In this document: positions 16,594 through 25,570 of the stretch, one piece after another
How the letters are laid out: each line of letters begins with the position of its first letter
How positions within the stretch are numbered: position 1 is the first letter of the stretch
Origin: Magnetospira sp. QH-2
Lineage (GTDB): Bacteria > Pseudomonadota > Alphaproteobacteria > Rhodospirillales > Magnetospiraceae
NCBI RefSeq assembly: GCF_000968135.1
Contig: NZ_FO538765.1
Span: 1,069,819 to 1,133,818 of the forward strand
Length of the DNA: 64,000 nt
Direction of reading: 5' to 3'
Position numbers and translations under genes: made by a program
Notes under the pieces: model-generated
Databases searched by the model: none
What the model was told of the DNA's origin: nothing
The model's input: only the letters and a program-made list of their open reading frames with translations

Positions 16594-16962
16594 AGCCTTT
16601 CGCGTTTCATATGCCCCATTGTGATGGTCTCCGGTGAGTCGAACCGCCAGGAAAGATCCCGAAAGCGATGCGGCGCATCGGTGAGGGACTTTGACGCCGC
16701 GGGCGGCCACCGGAGGCCACCGGAGACCACCCTGCGGGCCGATCCTTTTGCCTAGATCACGTCGTGTTTGATCGGTTTCGATCAAACACGACGTGATCGA
16801 TTCCAATAAGGTCGCGCGTGTCTAGCGGGTCCGATTGGACCCGACACGCGCTAAGGGGAGCGTCGCGACCCTTGACCGTAGCCCCGCTACGCCCTGCGCG
16901 CCGCTCCTGCCCCTAAGGCAAAATAATTCGGTCACAATGGGTCATATTATACGCGAAAGACT
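16594..16962. mobile_element. Non-coding 369-nt element with terminal inverted repeats (MITE-like)
   Basis: The ends 16594-16624 and 16932-16962 are inverted repeats of 31 nt matching at 27 positions (key part CTTTCGCGT, then CCCATTGTGA). Inside are three strong hairpins: TGGTCTCCGGTG (16625-16636) with CACCGGAGACCA (16718-16729); a perfect 20-bp stem at 16755-16774/16779-16798; and the GCGCGTGTC...GACACGCGC stem at 16814-16851. No open frame of note. The right portion recurs at 8169-8313 and the middle hairpin pair at 59968-60068. No clear target-site duplication is visible. Confidence 0.7.
16755..16798. repeat. Perfect 20-bp hairpin of the repeat family (copy B)
   Basis: Arms GATCACGTCGTGTTTGATCG (16755-16774) and its exact reverse complement (16779-16798) with loop GTTT. 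A half-copy of the second arm recurs after the ClpP-like gene at 18719-18738 and an imperfect version at 59972-60019. Confidence 0.9.
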
Positions 16963-17172
16963 TTAGGCCGGCAGCTAGGAAAATCACCCAATCCATGCCC
17001 GCCAGGTTCGCCCCTTTCACCAGAAGGCGGCCCGTGATGGCGCGCGTAAAACCAAACGCCGCGACGGCTATCTTAGAGAGAGTTATTTATTTAAATAGAT
17101 TCAAAATGGTGTATGAGTGACCCGTAGACCTGAATAACCTCAACGGTCGTTTTGGCATACGAAGGGAGACTC

Positions 17173-18717
17173 ATGACCTGGTTTTCTCAATCCTGGCTGG
17201 GGCGTCATTGGCGTGGCGACCTTTCCCTTGGTGTCTCCTATTGGTTCAATGGGGTCGTGCTCACCTTTCTCTTTGCGATCGTCGTTGAAGGGCTGGCCGG
17301 CGTTCCGGAGCAATACGATCCTTTTTGGGGGTTGGTAACGATTGTCTTTATCTGGACCAGCGTGTCGGTATTGTCTGTCTGGCAATTGGTGGGGATTTGG
17401 CGGTCGGCCAGTCGGCACAAAGAGCGGGGTGGATCCGGATTTTGGGCGATCCTGGCGCAGGTAATGGTGGTCATCGGTGTCTTTAGGTCCGTCGTTCCCG
17501 TGGTAACGTCGGGCGTGCCGCAGATAGTGGAATCAATGGACATCCTCCTCGGTGACGAGGAAATGGGGGAGCACAGTTTCCGGGTTTTGAACGCCGGTAC
17601 CGAAGTCGAGGTGAAGGGAGGGATTACTTTTGGCCTGACTGAAAAGCTGGAGGAGGTTGTGCGGGCCAACCCCAAGATCCGCGTTGTGCATTTATCCAGT
17701 CATGGCGGGCGCATTGGCGAGGCCATTCGACTTCGCAATTATATCCGGGCGGCAAAGCTGGATACGTATGTGGGGGCATCGTGTGAATCCGCTTGCACCA
17801 TTGCTTTTTCCGGGGGCGTGACGCGATATCTGCATCGATGGACCGGGCAGCTCGGATTTCATCAAGCCTCTATCGTTGGTTTGGAAACCTCCGAATTCGA
17901 TGAAACCAGCCAGGAAATTGTCGATGACGCGGTTGTTTCCGGTATTGACCGCGACTTCATGATGAAAGCCTACCATACACCGAATAGCTCCATGTGGTAT
18001 CCAACGCACGAAGAAGTCATCAAGGCTCGCTTTGCGACGGAGTATTCCAATGGGCAATTCGCCTTGTCCGGTTACGAAGAATCGACCGCCACTGAAACAA
18101 TCACGAAAAGCCTTCTGGATCTGCCATTGTATGTATTGATAAAGCAGGTGGATGAAGAAGCCTTTTCGGCCATTGTTGATACTTTCGCCGCGGGGATGAT
18201 GAATGGCGAATCCGAGAAGGATGTATTAATCCTCATCAAGGCCATTGTTAGAAGCGTCACGGAAAAATACCTTTATCAGGCATCGGATCAAGCGATCTGG
18301 GAGGGTGGCCGCTACCTTCTAAATGTGATGAGTAAGATCGACGCCGTGGATCCGATCGCATGCCACTATTATATCTTCCCGGATGGTGAGCACTTCACGG
18401 ATTTAAGAGACTATTTGTCCGAAGAGGAATTGCAGAGGGATCTTGAGATTTCCGAAATGGTCATTGCCTCCGCGCTTGATCTCGCGCACGCGGGCGTGGG
18501 GGAAGATGAGGTTTTGCCTTACCTCGAAGCCGTTTTCACAAAACTGAGTGAACGATTTGGCCAAGATTTTGTTGAAAAATACCAACAAGCGGAAAACGGC
18601 GGGGTTGTCGGAGAGGGGTGTCGTTTGTTCATTGAGCTCTATCGTGAGGTCTTAACGCTCCCCAAGGATAAAGCGGTAAAAACCCTTCGGTACATGTTTG
18701 AACCGGGCGTTTCCTGA
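17173..18717 (+). CDS. Membrane protein with ClpP/crotonase-like serine protease domain
   Basis: 514 aa from ATG 17173, chosen because GAAGGGAG precedes it; a TTG 21 nt upstream is an alternative. Three membrane segments lie at about residues 21-43, 52-76 and 92-115. A soluble ClpP-like domain follows: a VVHLSSHGGRIGEA oxyanion-type loop (Ser176-His177-Gly-Gly), then CESAC with Ser206, then GFHQAS with His230. The Ser-His spacing of 24 is like ClpP (Ser98/His123). This is the pattern of membrane-tethered SDH/ClpP-fold proteins (COG3904-like). The C-terminal ~250 residues are acidic, helical and unrecognised. Codon use is more AT-rich than the neighbours and repeat arms lie on both sides, suggesting acquisition by transfer. 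Substrate unknown. Confidence 0.72.
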   Translation: MTWFSQSWLGRHWRGDLSLGVSYWFNGVVLTFLFAIVVEGLAGVPEQYDPFWGLVTIVFIWTSVSVLSVWQLVGIWRSASRHKERGGSGFWAILAQVMVVIGVFRSVVPVVTSGVPQIVESMDILLGDEEMGEHSFRVLNAGTEVEVKGGITFGLTEKLEEVVRANPKIRVVHLSSHGGRIGEAIRLRNYIRAAKLDTYVGASCESACTIAFSGGVTRYLHRWTGQLGFHQASIVGLETSEFDETSQEIVDDAVVSGIDRDFMMKAYHTPNSSMWYPTHEEVIKARFATEYSNGQFALSGYEESTATETITKSLLDLPLYVLIKQVDEEAFSAIVDTFAAGMMNGESEKDVLILIKAIVRSVTEKYLYQASDQAIWEGGRYLLNVMSKIDAVDPIACHYYIFPDGEHFTDLRDYLSEEELQRDLEISEMVIASALDLAHAGVGEDEVLPYLEAVFTKLSERFGQDFVEKYQQAENGGVVGEGCRLFIELYREVLTLPKDKAVKTLRYMFEPGVS

Positions 18718-18718
18718 C

Positions 18719-18738
18719 GATCAAACACGACGTGATCA
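18719..18738 (+). repeat. Half-arm of the 20-bp hairpin repeat
   Basis: CGATCAAACACGACGTGATC is identical to the right arm at 16779-16798. It sits 1 nt after the stop codon of the ClpP-like gene. Confidence 0.85.
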
Positions 18739-18748
18739 AGACGCATGG

Positions 18749-20218
18749 TCAGCCCGGATAGTCGTAGGTCACGATATCCTTGGCCCGGCGGCAGATCTCG
18801 CGGCCATAATCGGTCCATTGCCCCTGGCCCCAGTAGCGGTAGCAACTGGTCTGGCTGCTCATCAGGTGGAACAGGGCCTTGCGGTAGCGGTTCTCGTTGG
18901 TGGGCATGTTGTTGGCCAGCACCCGTTCGTTAAAGGCGCTGCTGGCTTCTTCCATGGGGCCGAGCACGTTGTCATAGCCCTGCACCCAGGACAGGTCATT
19001 GGTCCAGGAGCCACCATCCATGTGGAAGCGGTGGTCCTCTTTCTTACACTCCTCGATCACCTGGGCCAGCTTGTCCGGGCCGTCGCCGGGCTTCATGCGC
19101 TCCCAGATCATGTTCTGGAACACCGGTTGCAGGGCGGGCAGATCGGCCTCGCCGATGCCGATGGAGGCCAGGTACTCGATATATTCCGAGGCATTGACCA
19201 TGGGTGTCTGGGAACCCGAGGCCTCGCGGGCCACGTCCATGAACTTGCCGGGGAATTCATTCATCATCACGCCGCCATTCTCGCCGTCGGCGATTTGAGT
19301 GACGATGGGCGGCACCGACTGCCCGGCCAGCTCCCAGCGGTCCAGGCTCAGGGCCTCGTAATAGGGCTGCATCTGCGCCACCAGCTTGGTGTCCGAGCCC
19401 TGGGTCTTGATCACCGCGATGATGCTCGCCGTCTCGCCTTTCGAATTGGTGCAGACCAGGCGGTGGGGCAGGTGCTTGAGTTCCGGGCCCCAACCATTGT
19501 CCGGTTGTTGGACGGAATGCTCCTGCACCAAAACCCATTGATAGCCGCAGTCCTTCAGGGTCTTGACGAATTCATAGGCCACGTCGGGATGGTTGGGCAG
19601 GGCCATCTCCGAGGGCGAGAAGCCGCGCAAACGTTTCAGGGCATCCAAGCCGAATAGGGCGGCGAAATGGTGCTGGAAGGCCTTCACATGCAGACGGAAA
19701 TCCTGCACCGGGGTCGACGGCGCCACCGCGTGTCCCCAGGGCATGCCCAGCCACTCGACACAACGGGCATAGTCCGGATTGACGGTGATATTCTTCAGCG
19801 CGTCCAATACGTCATGGGCGCCCATCTGCCGCAGGCCATGGAAAAGGGTGCCGGAATACTCCAGCATCACGCGCGGATTATGGCCCTCGCCGACCAGTTG
19901 CGGGATAAACTCGCCGATGCGTTTGTAGCACCACTGGAAGCCGGGGGCGTTGTGGTTGTCGCCGATGTCTTGATGCCACATCATGTCTTGCAGGTTGCCG
20001 ATGATCTCGGCGGTTTGCAGGTCGCCACCGCCCGCCGGGATCAACGGCTGATGCATGTGCAGGGCATTGGCACAGCAGGATTTGGCGGCACCGAAATCAA
20101 TATGGCTATGGGGAAGGAACAGTTGTTCGTCGCGGCTGTCGGCGATGACCTTGTCGATCAGATCTTCACGACCGGCGATGTTGGGCAGACCATCCACATA
20201 TTCGGGCAGGGTATCCAT
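18749..20218 (-). CDS. Glycoside hydrolase family 57 protein
   Basis: 489 aa cytoplasmic protein of the GH57 alpha-glucan family. Landmarks are ALHMHQP (conserved region 1), GFSPSEMALP (region 3, candidate nucleophile Glu) and QIADGENGG (region 4, candidate acid/base Asp). The C-terminal helical part ends in SCYRYWGQGQWTDY. GH57 enzymes are alpha-amylases, amylopullulanases, 4-alpha-glucanotransferases or branching enzymes that act on glycogen-like polymers by a retaining mechanism. It is the last gene of a glucan cassette with glgA and another GH57, spaced 21 nt from glgA. Which activity it has cannot be told from the motifs. Confidence 0.85.
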   Translation of the reverse strand: MDTLPEYVDGLPNIAGREDLIDKVIADSRDEQLFLPHSHIDFGAAKSCCANALHMHQPLIPAGGGDLQTAEIIGNLQDMMWHQDIGDNHNAPGFQWCYKRIGEFIPQLVGEGHNPRVMLEYSGTLFHGLRQMGAHDVLDALKNITVNPDYARCVEWLGMPWGHAVAPSTPVQDFRLHVKAFQHHFAALFGLDALKRLRGFSPSEMALPNHPDVAYEFVKTLKDCGYQWVLVQEHSVQQPDNGWGPELKHLPHRLVCTNSKGETASIIAVIKTQGSDTKLVAQMQPYYEALSLDRWELAGQSVPPIVTQIADGENGGVMMNEFPGKFMDVAREASGSQTPMVNASEYIEYLASIGIGEADLPALQPVFQNMIWERMKPGDGPDKLAQVIEECKKEDHRFHMDGGSWTNDLSWVQGYDNVLGPMEEASSAFNERVLANNMPTNENRYRKALFHLMSSQTSCYRYWGQGQWTDYGREICRRAKDIVTYDYPG

Positions 20219-20239
20219 GGGACTCGATCCTTCGTGAGG

Positions 20240-21853
20240 CTACTTATGGCGGATGTACTGATAAACGTCGACATAATGACCGGCAGGGCCGCTCCAGGAT
20301 AGATCCTGTTTCATGCCGTTTTCGATCATCCAGCGAAAGGCCCTGGGATGATGGTTCCACAGGGCGATGGCCCGGTTCAAGGCCGATTCAATGCCCGGCA
20401 GGTCGGCATTGTGGAATGTATAACCGTTTCGGTCGTCCTGAGGAATATCCGAGTAATCCCAGTCGAACACCGTGTCGGCCAACCCGCCCACCGCGCGCAC
20501 GATGGGCACAGTGCCATAACGCAGGGCAATCATCTGGGTCAGGCCGCAGGGCTCGAACACGCTGGGCACCACCATCATGTCGGCTCCGGCATAGATCAGG
20601 TGTGCCGCTTCCTCGTCGAAGGCGAGCTCCATATGGCAGTCTTCGTTGTCGTTGAATTGCCATTTCAGCTGCTCGAACTCTTTCTGGATGGCCGGGTCGG
20701 GACTCGATCCAAGCAGCACGAATTGCGCCCCGTGGGCCAGGGAGTGGTAAAGGGCATGGCGGATCAGCGGCAGGCCTTTCTGGGCGTCCAGTCTGCCGAC
20801 GAAGGCGACAATGGGGCGATAGCTTTCCTGCAACAGGAAGCGTTGCCGCAGGGCCTTCTTGTTACCGTACTTGCCGTCCACGTCGCGGCTGTCATAGGGG
20901 CAATGGATCAAAGGATCGGCGGCCGGATTCCACATGTCGTAGTCGAGACCGTTGAGGATGCCGCCGAAGCGATCCTGGTGGATATGCAGCACCTGCCCCA
21001 GACCGAAACTCTGGTCCGTATGGCGCACTTCCCAGGCGTGGTTGGGCGACACGGTGGCAGTGAAGTTGGCGTAGACAATGCCGCCCTTAAGGAAATTGAT
21101 GAAGGCGGGATTGATATCGCCCATACGCTGAGGATCGAAATAGTATTCGGGTCGTCCCAGCCCGGTGGCATGCAGGATTCCGGCGTCTTCGGTACCTTGG
21201 TGCTTGAAGTTGTGGATGGTCAGGCAGACCCGCAGCTTATCCAGGCCATTGTGGGCATAGACCTCATACAGCAGCACCGGTACCAGGGCCGTCTGCCAGT
21301 CATGCACATGCAAGACGTCCGGGCGACGACCGCTTTGCAACAGAAATTCCAGCACCGCCTTGGAGAAAAACGCCCAGCGATAGGGCTCGTCGTCAAAGCC
21401 GTAAAAGGCGCCGCGGAAGAAGAAGTTCTCGTCCGAATGGGGCTCGATAAACAGGCAGTCCCGTCCGTGAACGCTTCCGGCCAGCACCGAGCAATGGATC
21501 GCGCCTTCGTACCAGGGCACCCAGAGCTCTTCCATCTCCATGCGCAAGTCGTCGATATGGTCGGTGCGCAGGCAGTCATACTTGGGCAGGATGATTTCGA
21601 CGTTGTGGCCTTGGGATTGTAGGGCGCCAGAAAGGCCGTAAACCACATCGGCCAGCCCGCCGACCTTGGCAATAGGCGCGCATTCCGACGCCGCCATGAC
21701 GATGTCGAGTACCGGCTTGCTTTTCGGCTTCGGGACAGCCTTTTTCCTGGGCGCGGGCTTCTTCTTTGGCGGGGGGGCGGCCTTTGCCGTGCGCTTGGCT
21801 TTGACCGGGACCTTGGGCGCGGCCTTCTTGCGAGGGGACGGAGCCTTGGTCAT
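20240..21853 (-). CDS. glgA: Glycogen synthase (GT5)
   Basis: 537 aa retaining glucosyltransferase that elongates alpha-1,4-glucan from ADP-glucose. The GT5 N-terminus SECAPIAKVGGLADVVYGL (Lys63-Val-Gly-Gly-Leu) and the C-terminal VPSVFEPCGLTQMIALRYGT sugar-nucleotide motif are clear. Unusually there is a 47-residue Lys/Pro/Ala-rich extension before the catalytic domain, whereas typical GlgA starts near the KxGGL loop. The gene sits between two GH57 genes in the same orientation with gaps of 4 and 21 nt. No glgC (ADP-glucose pyrophosphorylase) is present in the window, so substrate supply must come from elsewhere. Confidence 0.93.
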   Translation of the reverse strand: MTKAPSPRKKAAPKVPVKAKRTAKAAPPPKKKPAPRKKAVPKPKSKPVLDIVMAASECAPIAKVGGLADVVYGLSGALQSQGHNVEIILPKYDCLRTDHIDDLRMEMEELWVPWYEGAIHCSVLAGSVHGRDCLFIEPHSDENFFFRGAFYGFDDEPYRWAFFSKAVLEFLLQSGRRPDVLHVHDWQTALVPVLLYEVYAHNGLDKLRVCLTIHNFKHQGTEDAGILHATGLGRPEYYFDPQRMGDINPAFINFLKGGIVYANFTATVSPNHAWEVRHTDQSFGLGQVLHIHQDRFGGILNGLDYDMWNPAADPLIHCPYDSRDVDGKYGNKKALRQRFLLQESYRPIVAFVGRLDAQKGLPLIRHALYHSLAHGAQFVLLGSSPDPAIQKEFEQLKWQFNDNEDCHMELAFDEEAAHLIYAGADMMVVPSVFEPCGLTQMIALRYGTVPIVRAVGGLADTVFDWDYSDIPQDDRNGYTFHNADLPGIESALNRAIALWNHHPRAFRWMIENGMKQDLSWSGPAGHYVDVYQYIRHK

Positions 21854-21857
21854 GATC

Positions 21858-23051
21858 TCAGTCGGACCCCATTAGTGCCTGCGCCCGGGCCAGATGAACC
21901 AGGGATTCTTCCAGGTCCGCCTCGCAGCGATCCACCCAGGCTTCGCCCCAGTAGACGTTGCAGCTGGTTTCAGCCCGCAACAGCCGCCACATGGATTCTT
22001 CCAGTTCGTGATGCAAGGCGGGATCGTGCAGGCCTTGTTCATAGGCGGTCCAGCGGGCGTCATGGACACTCTTGCTGATGTCCGGCAGCCGCGCCAGGGC
22101 GGCTTTTTGCAGGTCCGATCCGGTCCATTGGGTAAAGCCATGACCATGATGCCAGCCGGTGTTCCAGGCGCCGGTGCCGACGGTCACTTCGCCGAAAGTA
22201 CCGAAGCGGTCGAGATAGTCATCGATGAAGGTCGGGCGGATGGGGCCGGTATCATCGCGGGCGGCGGTGAGCAGTGGTTCATAGAAAGCGCCCCAGAAAT
22301 TGGACTGCCAATTGGTATTGCGGAACCAACCGCCGTTGTCGCCATCGGTGCAGGTGGTGACCAAGGGCTCGAAATCGCACCAACGGGTACGCTCGACCAG
22401 TTCGTTTTCGAACCAGCCGAAGTCCATGCCCGATTCCTGGGCGTCGGACAGTTCCCGGTCGCGCACCACGACGACGATCTCGTCGCCTTCATGGCGGGCG
22501 ATATGGGGGCGATAGCGCAAATCCTGCCATTCCATGGACCCGTTGGCCGGCGCCACGTGATCGCTGTCCACCAGTACATAGCGATAGCCGAGACTCTTCA
22601 GCAGCGGAATCAGCTCCATGGAGAAGCCCATCTCCGGCGGCCAGAAACCGTTAAAGCCGTCACGCCAGAACAGGTGGCTGGCCAGGCCCTTCCACCGTTC
22701 AAGATGTTCCTTGCGGTCCGATTGAGGAATCAGCGGCAGAACCGGGTGATAAAAACCGGTGCCGAGGATATTGATGATCTTGTCGTTCTGTAGATGCCAG
22801 AGCAGAGCGCCGCAATCGACGGTCCCATAGACCCGTTCCTGAAATGCATTGTTGGACAAGGTTTCCAGCAAGGTGCCGGACATGGAAAGGTGCACCCGGC
22901 CAAGGTCTTCCCAGCCCCACAGGGCGCGCGGGATGCGGTCCATGGCGAACAGGATTTCGCGGGCTTCCCAGTTGGCTTCGTCCAACAGGTTTTCAAGGTT
23001 GCCGGACGGCTGGTGCAGATTGAGCACCAACGCGTGGTGTATGGCGGTCAT
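21858..23051 (-). CDS. Glycoside hydrolase family 57 protein
   Basis: 397 aa, first gene of the glucan cassette. GH57 regions: LNLHQPSG (about 11-17), GFWPPEMGFS with candidate nucleophile Glu140, and TDGDNGGWF with candidate acid/base Asp236. A helical C-terminal part ends in SCNVYWGEAWVDRCEADL. It is about 90 aa shorter than the downstream GH57 gene and clearly a different paralogue, so the two probably play distinct roles such as trimming or branching. glgA begins 4 nt after its stop. Divergent transcription with the PPi-type phosphofructokinase gene across 247 nt suggests coordinated carbon storage and glycolysis. Confidence 0.87.
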   Translation of the reverse strand: MTAIHHALVLNLHQPSGNLENLLDEANWEAREILFAMDRIPRALWGWEDLGRVHLSMSGTLLETLSNNAFQERVYGTVDCGALLWHLQNDKIINILGTGFYHPVLPLIPQSDRKEHLERWKGLASHLFWRDGFNGFWPPEMGFSMELIPLLKSLGYRYVLVDSDHVAPANGSMEWQDLRYRPHIARHEGDEIVVVVRDRELSDAQESGMDFGWFENELVERTRWCDFEPLVTTCTDGDNGGWFRNTNWQSNFWGAFYEPLLTAARDDTGPIRPTFIDDYLDRFGTFGEVTVGTGAWNTGWHHGHGFTQWTGSDLQKAALARLPDISKSVHDARWTAYEQGLHDPALHHELEESMWRLLRAETSCNVYWGEAWVDRCEADLEESLVHLARAQALMGSD

Positions 23052-23298
23052 GGCTCCCCCTTTAAGTTCCCCGGATCCGTGACGACAGGGAATACTGGCA
23101 CGATTCCATCTGTTAGGACATTACATAATTTTCGGTGGCGGGGATGCTGTCATGAAAAACTCATCCACCGGTGCCAAGGGTTTTCCGTTCTCGGCTGGAC
23201 GGCGATACCCCGGATAGCTTATAACAGCAAATCCTAATCAAGGCCGTTCGAAAGGCCTGACCCATTTCGTATCTCTCACAGGGGAGGAGATCCAAAGC

Positions 23299-24513
23299 AT
23301 GTTGAAGGGTAAAGTACTGGTCGCCCAAGGTGGCGGCCCGACCGCAGTGATCAATCAGTCCATGGTTGGCGTTGTGCAAGAAGCCCGCAAAATCCCGTCC
23401 GTTGAGCGCGTCTATGGCGCCCTGCATGGGGTGAGCGGCATTGTTAACGAGAACTTCGTCGATCTGACTCAGGAAACCGACGCCAATCTGGAAATGGTTG
23501 CCGCGACCCCGTCCTCCGCGCTGGGCTCGACCCGCGACAAGCCGGACCTGGAGTACTGCAAGAACATCTTCAAGGTCTGCCAGGCGCACGGCATCGAGTC
23601 GTTCTTCTATTGCGGCGGCAATGACAGTTCCGACACCTGCCGGATCGTTGCCGAGGAAGCCGAGAAGGTGAACTACAACCTGCGCTGCGTCCATGTGCCG
23701 AAGACCATCGACAATGACCTGGTGATCAACGACCATACCCCGGGCTTCCCGTCGGCGGCGCGCTACGTGGCCTCGGCCTTCGCCGGTCTGAACCTGGACA
23801 ACAAGGCGCTGCCGGGTGTTTTCCTGGGCATCGTCATGGGCCGCCACGCGGGCTTCATGACCGCCGCTGCCGCCGGTCTGACTCAGAACTCCGCCGATGG
23901 GCCTCACCTGATCTACCTGCCGGAGCGTACCTTCGACATGGATAGTTTCGTCACCGACGTGAAGACCACCTACGACAAGTATGGTCGTTGCGTGATCGCC
24001 GTGTCCGAAGGCATCCACGACGCTTCGGGAAACCCGATCATCACTCAGTTGATGAGCGAAATCGAAAAGGATGCCCACGGCAACGTGCAACTGTCCGGCA
24101 CCGGCGCTTTGGGCGACCTGCTGTCCGACGCGGTGAAGGAAAAGACCGGCATCAAGCGTGTGCGCGCCGATACCCTGGGCTACATGCAGCGCTCGTTCCT
24201 GGGCTGTGTGTCCGATGTGGATCAGCGCGAAGCCCGTCAGGTTGGCCAGCGGGCGGTGAACTTCGCCCACTACCTGGACAAGAGCGGCACTGTGACCATC
24301 CGCCGTGTTGGCGAATATCGAGTCGACTTCGTTCTCGACAAGCTCACCGACGTGGCCGCCAAGACCAAGGTCATGCCCGATGAGTTCATCAATGCCGCCG
24401 GGAATGGCGTCACCGAGGACTTCATGCGCTATATCAAGCCGCTGTTGGGCTCCGACATCACGCCGGTAGCCTATTTGTCCGACCAGAACAAGGTCGACAA
24501 GATCATCGGCTAA
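23299..24513 (+). CDS. Pyrophosphate-dependent 6-phosphofructokinase
   Basis: 404 aa. The PFK fold is shown by QGGGPTAVINQS (phosphate donor site), GGNDSS and PKTIDND. The two diagnostic positions are of the PPi type: Asp109 in GGNDS, where ATP enzymes have Gly, and Lys135 in PKTIDND, where ATP enzymes have Gly. It therefore should use pyrophosphate to make fructose-1,6-bisphosphate reversibly, saving ATP. A strong GGGGAGGAG ribosome site precedes ATG 23299. It is divergent from the glycogen cassette. PPi-PFK is common in Rhodospirillales and methylotrophs. Confidence 0.92.
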   Translation: MLKGKVLVAQGGGPTAVINQSMVGVVQEARKIPSVERVYGALHGVSGIVNENFVDLTQETDANLEMVAATPSSALGSTRDKPDLEYCKNIFKVCQAHGIESFFYCGGNDSSDTCRIVAEEAEKVNYNLRCVHVPKTIDNDLVINDHTPGFPSAARYVASAFAGLNLDNKALPGVFLGIVMGRHAGFMTAAAAGLTQNSADGPHLIYLPERTFDMDSFVTDVKTTYDKYGRCVIAVSEGIHDASGNPIITQLMSEIEKDAHGNVQLSGTGALGDLLSDAVKEKTGIKRVRADTLGYMQRSFLGCVSDVDQREARQVGQRAVNFAHYLDKSGTVTIRRVGEYRVDFVLDKLTDVAAKTKVMPDEFINAAGNGVTEDFMRYIKPLLGSDITPVAYLSDQNKVDKIIG

Positions 24514-24533
24514 GCGTTTGCTTGCCCGTTACC

Positions 24534-24566
24534 GACGCCCCGTCCCCAATCAGGGGGCGGGGCGTC
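24534..24566 (+). terminator. GC-rich hairpin after the phosphofructokinase gene
   Basis: GACGCCCCG (24534-24542) pairs with CGGGGCGTC (24558-24566), extended by inner TCCCC/GGGG pairs around AATCA. No T-run follows, so it may need Rho or act as an RNA stabiliser. Confidence 0.6.
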
Positions 24567-24639
24567 GTGCGTTGCAGGACTTGATTTCACCGCTGCCCTG
24601 TGGTCTATGCGCGGAGCAATTCCTTAAGGAGACCCGGGT

Positions 24640-25518
24640 ATGAACAGCGACAGCCGCAACGGCAATGGCCATCAGCATCTGGTGCTGCGCCTGTCCTGCG
24701 AGAACAAGGTCGGCATTGTCGCCGCTGTGGCCAAGTTGATCGCCGACGTGGAAGGCAATATCCTCGACTCCTCGCAGTTCGATGACCGCTCCACCGGCAA
24801 GTTCTTCATGCGTACCGAGTTCGAGTTGGTCGGCGAGCAGGGCCTGCCCGCTTTCCAGAACCGCTTCGCCCGCGACGTGGCCAAGCCGTTCGATATGTTT
24901 TGGTCGCTGCACGACAAGGGGGAGAAGGTTCGGGCCCTGGTGCTGGTCTCCAAGGGCGACCATTGCCTGGAAGATCTGCTCTATCGCAGCGGCAAGGGGA
25001 CCCTGCCCATCGAGGTGACGGCGGTGGCATCGAACCATCAGTCCCTGCGCCCCAACGCCCAATCCCGGGGTATCCCTTTTCATTATCTGCCCATCGTCGA
25101 TGGCGACAAGGCGGCCCAGGAAGCGCAGGTTCTCGGCCTGATGAAGGAAACGGGCGCGGAACTATTGATCCTGGCGCGCTACATGCAAATTCTGTCGCCG
25201 GAGCTCTGCCGTCAGCTGCGCGGGCGGGCGATCAATATCCATCATTCCTTTTTGCCCGGTTTCAAGGGCGCCAAGCCCTATCACCGGGCCCATGATCGCG
25301 GCGTCAAGCTGATCGGTGCCACGGCCCATTATGTCACCGAGGATCTGGATGAAGGTCCGATCATCGAACAGGCCGTCGAACCGGTGAGCCATCGCGACTA
25401 TCCCGAGGACCTGATCGCCCTGGGCCGCGACATCGAAAGCAAGGTATTGTCCCGGGCCGTGCGCCTGCATGCGGAACATCGGGTTTTCCTCAACGGCATC
25501 AAGACCGTGGTTCTGTAG
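24640..25518 (+). CDS. purU: Formyltetrahydrofolate deformylase
   Basis: 292 aa enzyme that hydrolyses 10-formyl-THF to formate and THF, balancing one-carbon units and feeding formate to purine synthesis. An N-terminal ACT-type regulatory domain (LRLSCENKVGIVAAVAKLIADVEGNI region, residues 12-85) precedes the formyltransferase catalytic domain, with the INIHHSFLPGFKGAKPYHRA loop and VTEDLDEGPIIEQ containing the Asn-His-Asp catalytic set. Normal length. ATG 24640 follows AAGGAGA. The next gene, an NlpD-like protein, begins 52 nt after its stop. Confidence 0.94.
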   Translation: MNSDSRNGNGHQHLVLRLSCENKVGIVAAVAKLIADVEGNILDSSQFDDRSTGKFFMRTEFELVGEQGLPAFQNRFARDVAKPFDMFWSLHDKGEKVRALVLVSKGDHCLEDLLYRSGKGTLPIEVTAVASNHQSLRPNAQSRGIPFHYLPIVDGDKAAQEAQVLGLMKETGAELLILARYMQILSPELCRQLRGRAINIHHSFLPGFKGAKPYHRAHDRGVKLIGATAHYVTEDLDEGPIIEQAVEPVSHRDYPEDLIALGRDIESKVLSRAVRLHAEHRVFLNGIKTVVL

Positions 25519-25570
25519 CGCCCTCCTTCGAATTATTGCGATGCGGCGAAGGCGGGGGCATACTGCGCCC

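Noticed and set aside
16963-17080. Minus-strand stretch reading VAAFGFTRAITGRLL...MDWVIFLAAGLK, protein-like
   Set aside because: No start, broken upstream by a stop, only ~40 codons, and it runs into the terminal repeat of the 369-nt element. It could be a gene remnant but I cannot name it.
24531-24570. Riboswitch-like leader before purU
   Set aside because: The structure is a simple GC hairpin just after the phosphofructokinase gene and is better read as its 3' end; no conserved aptamer core is visible.
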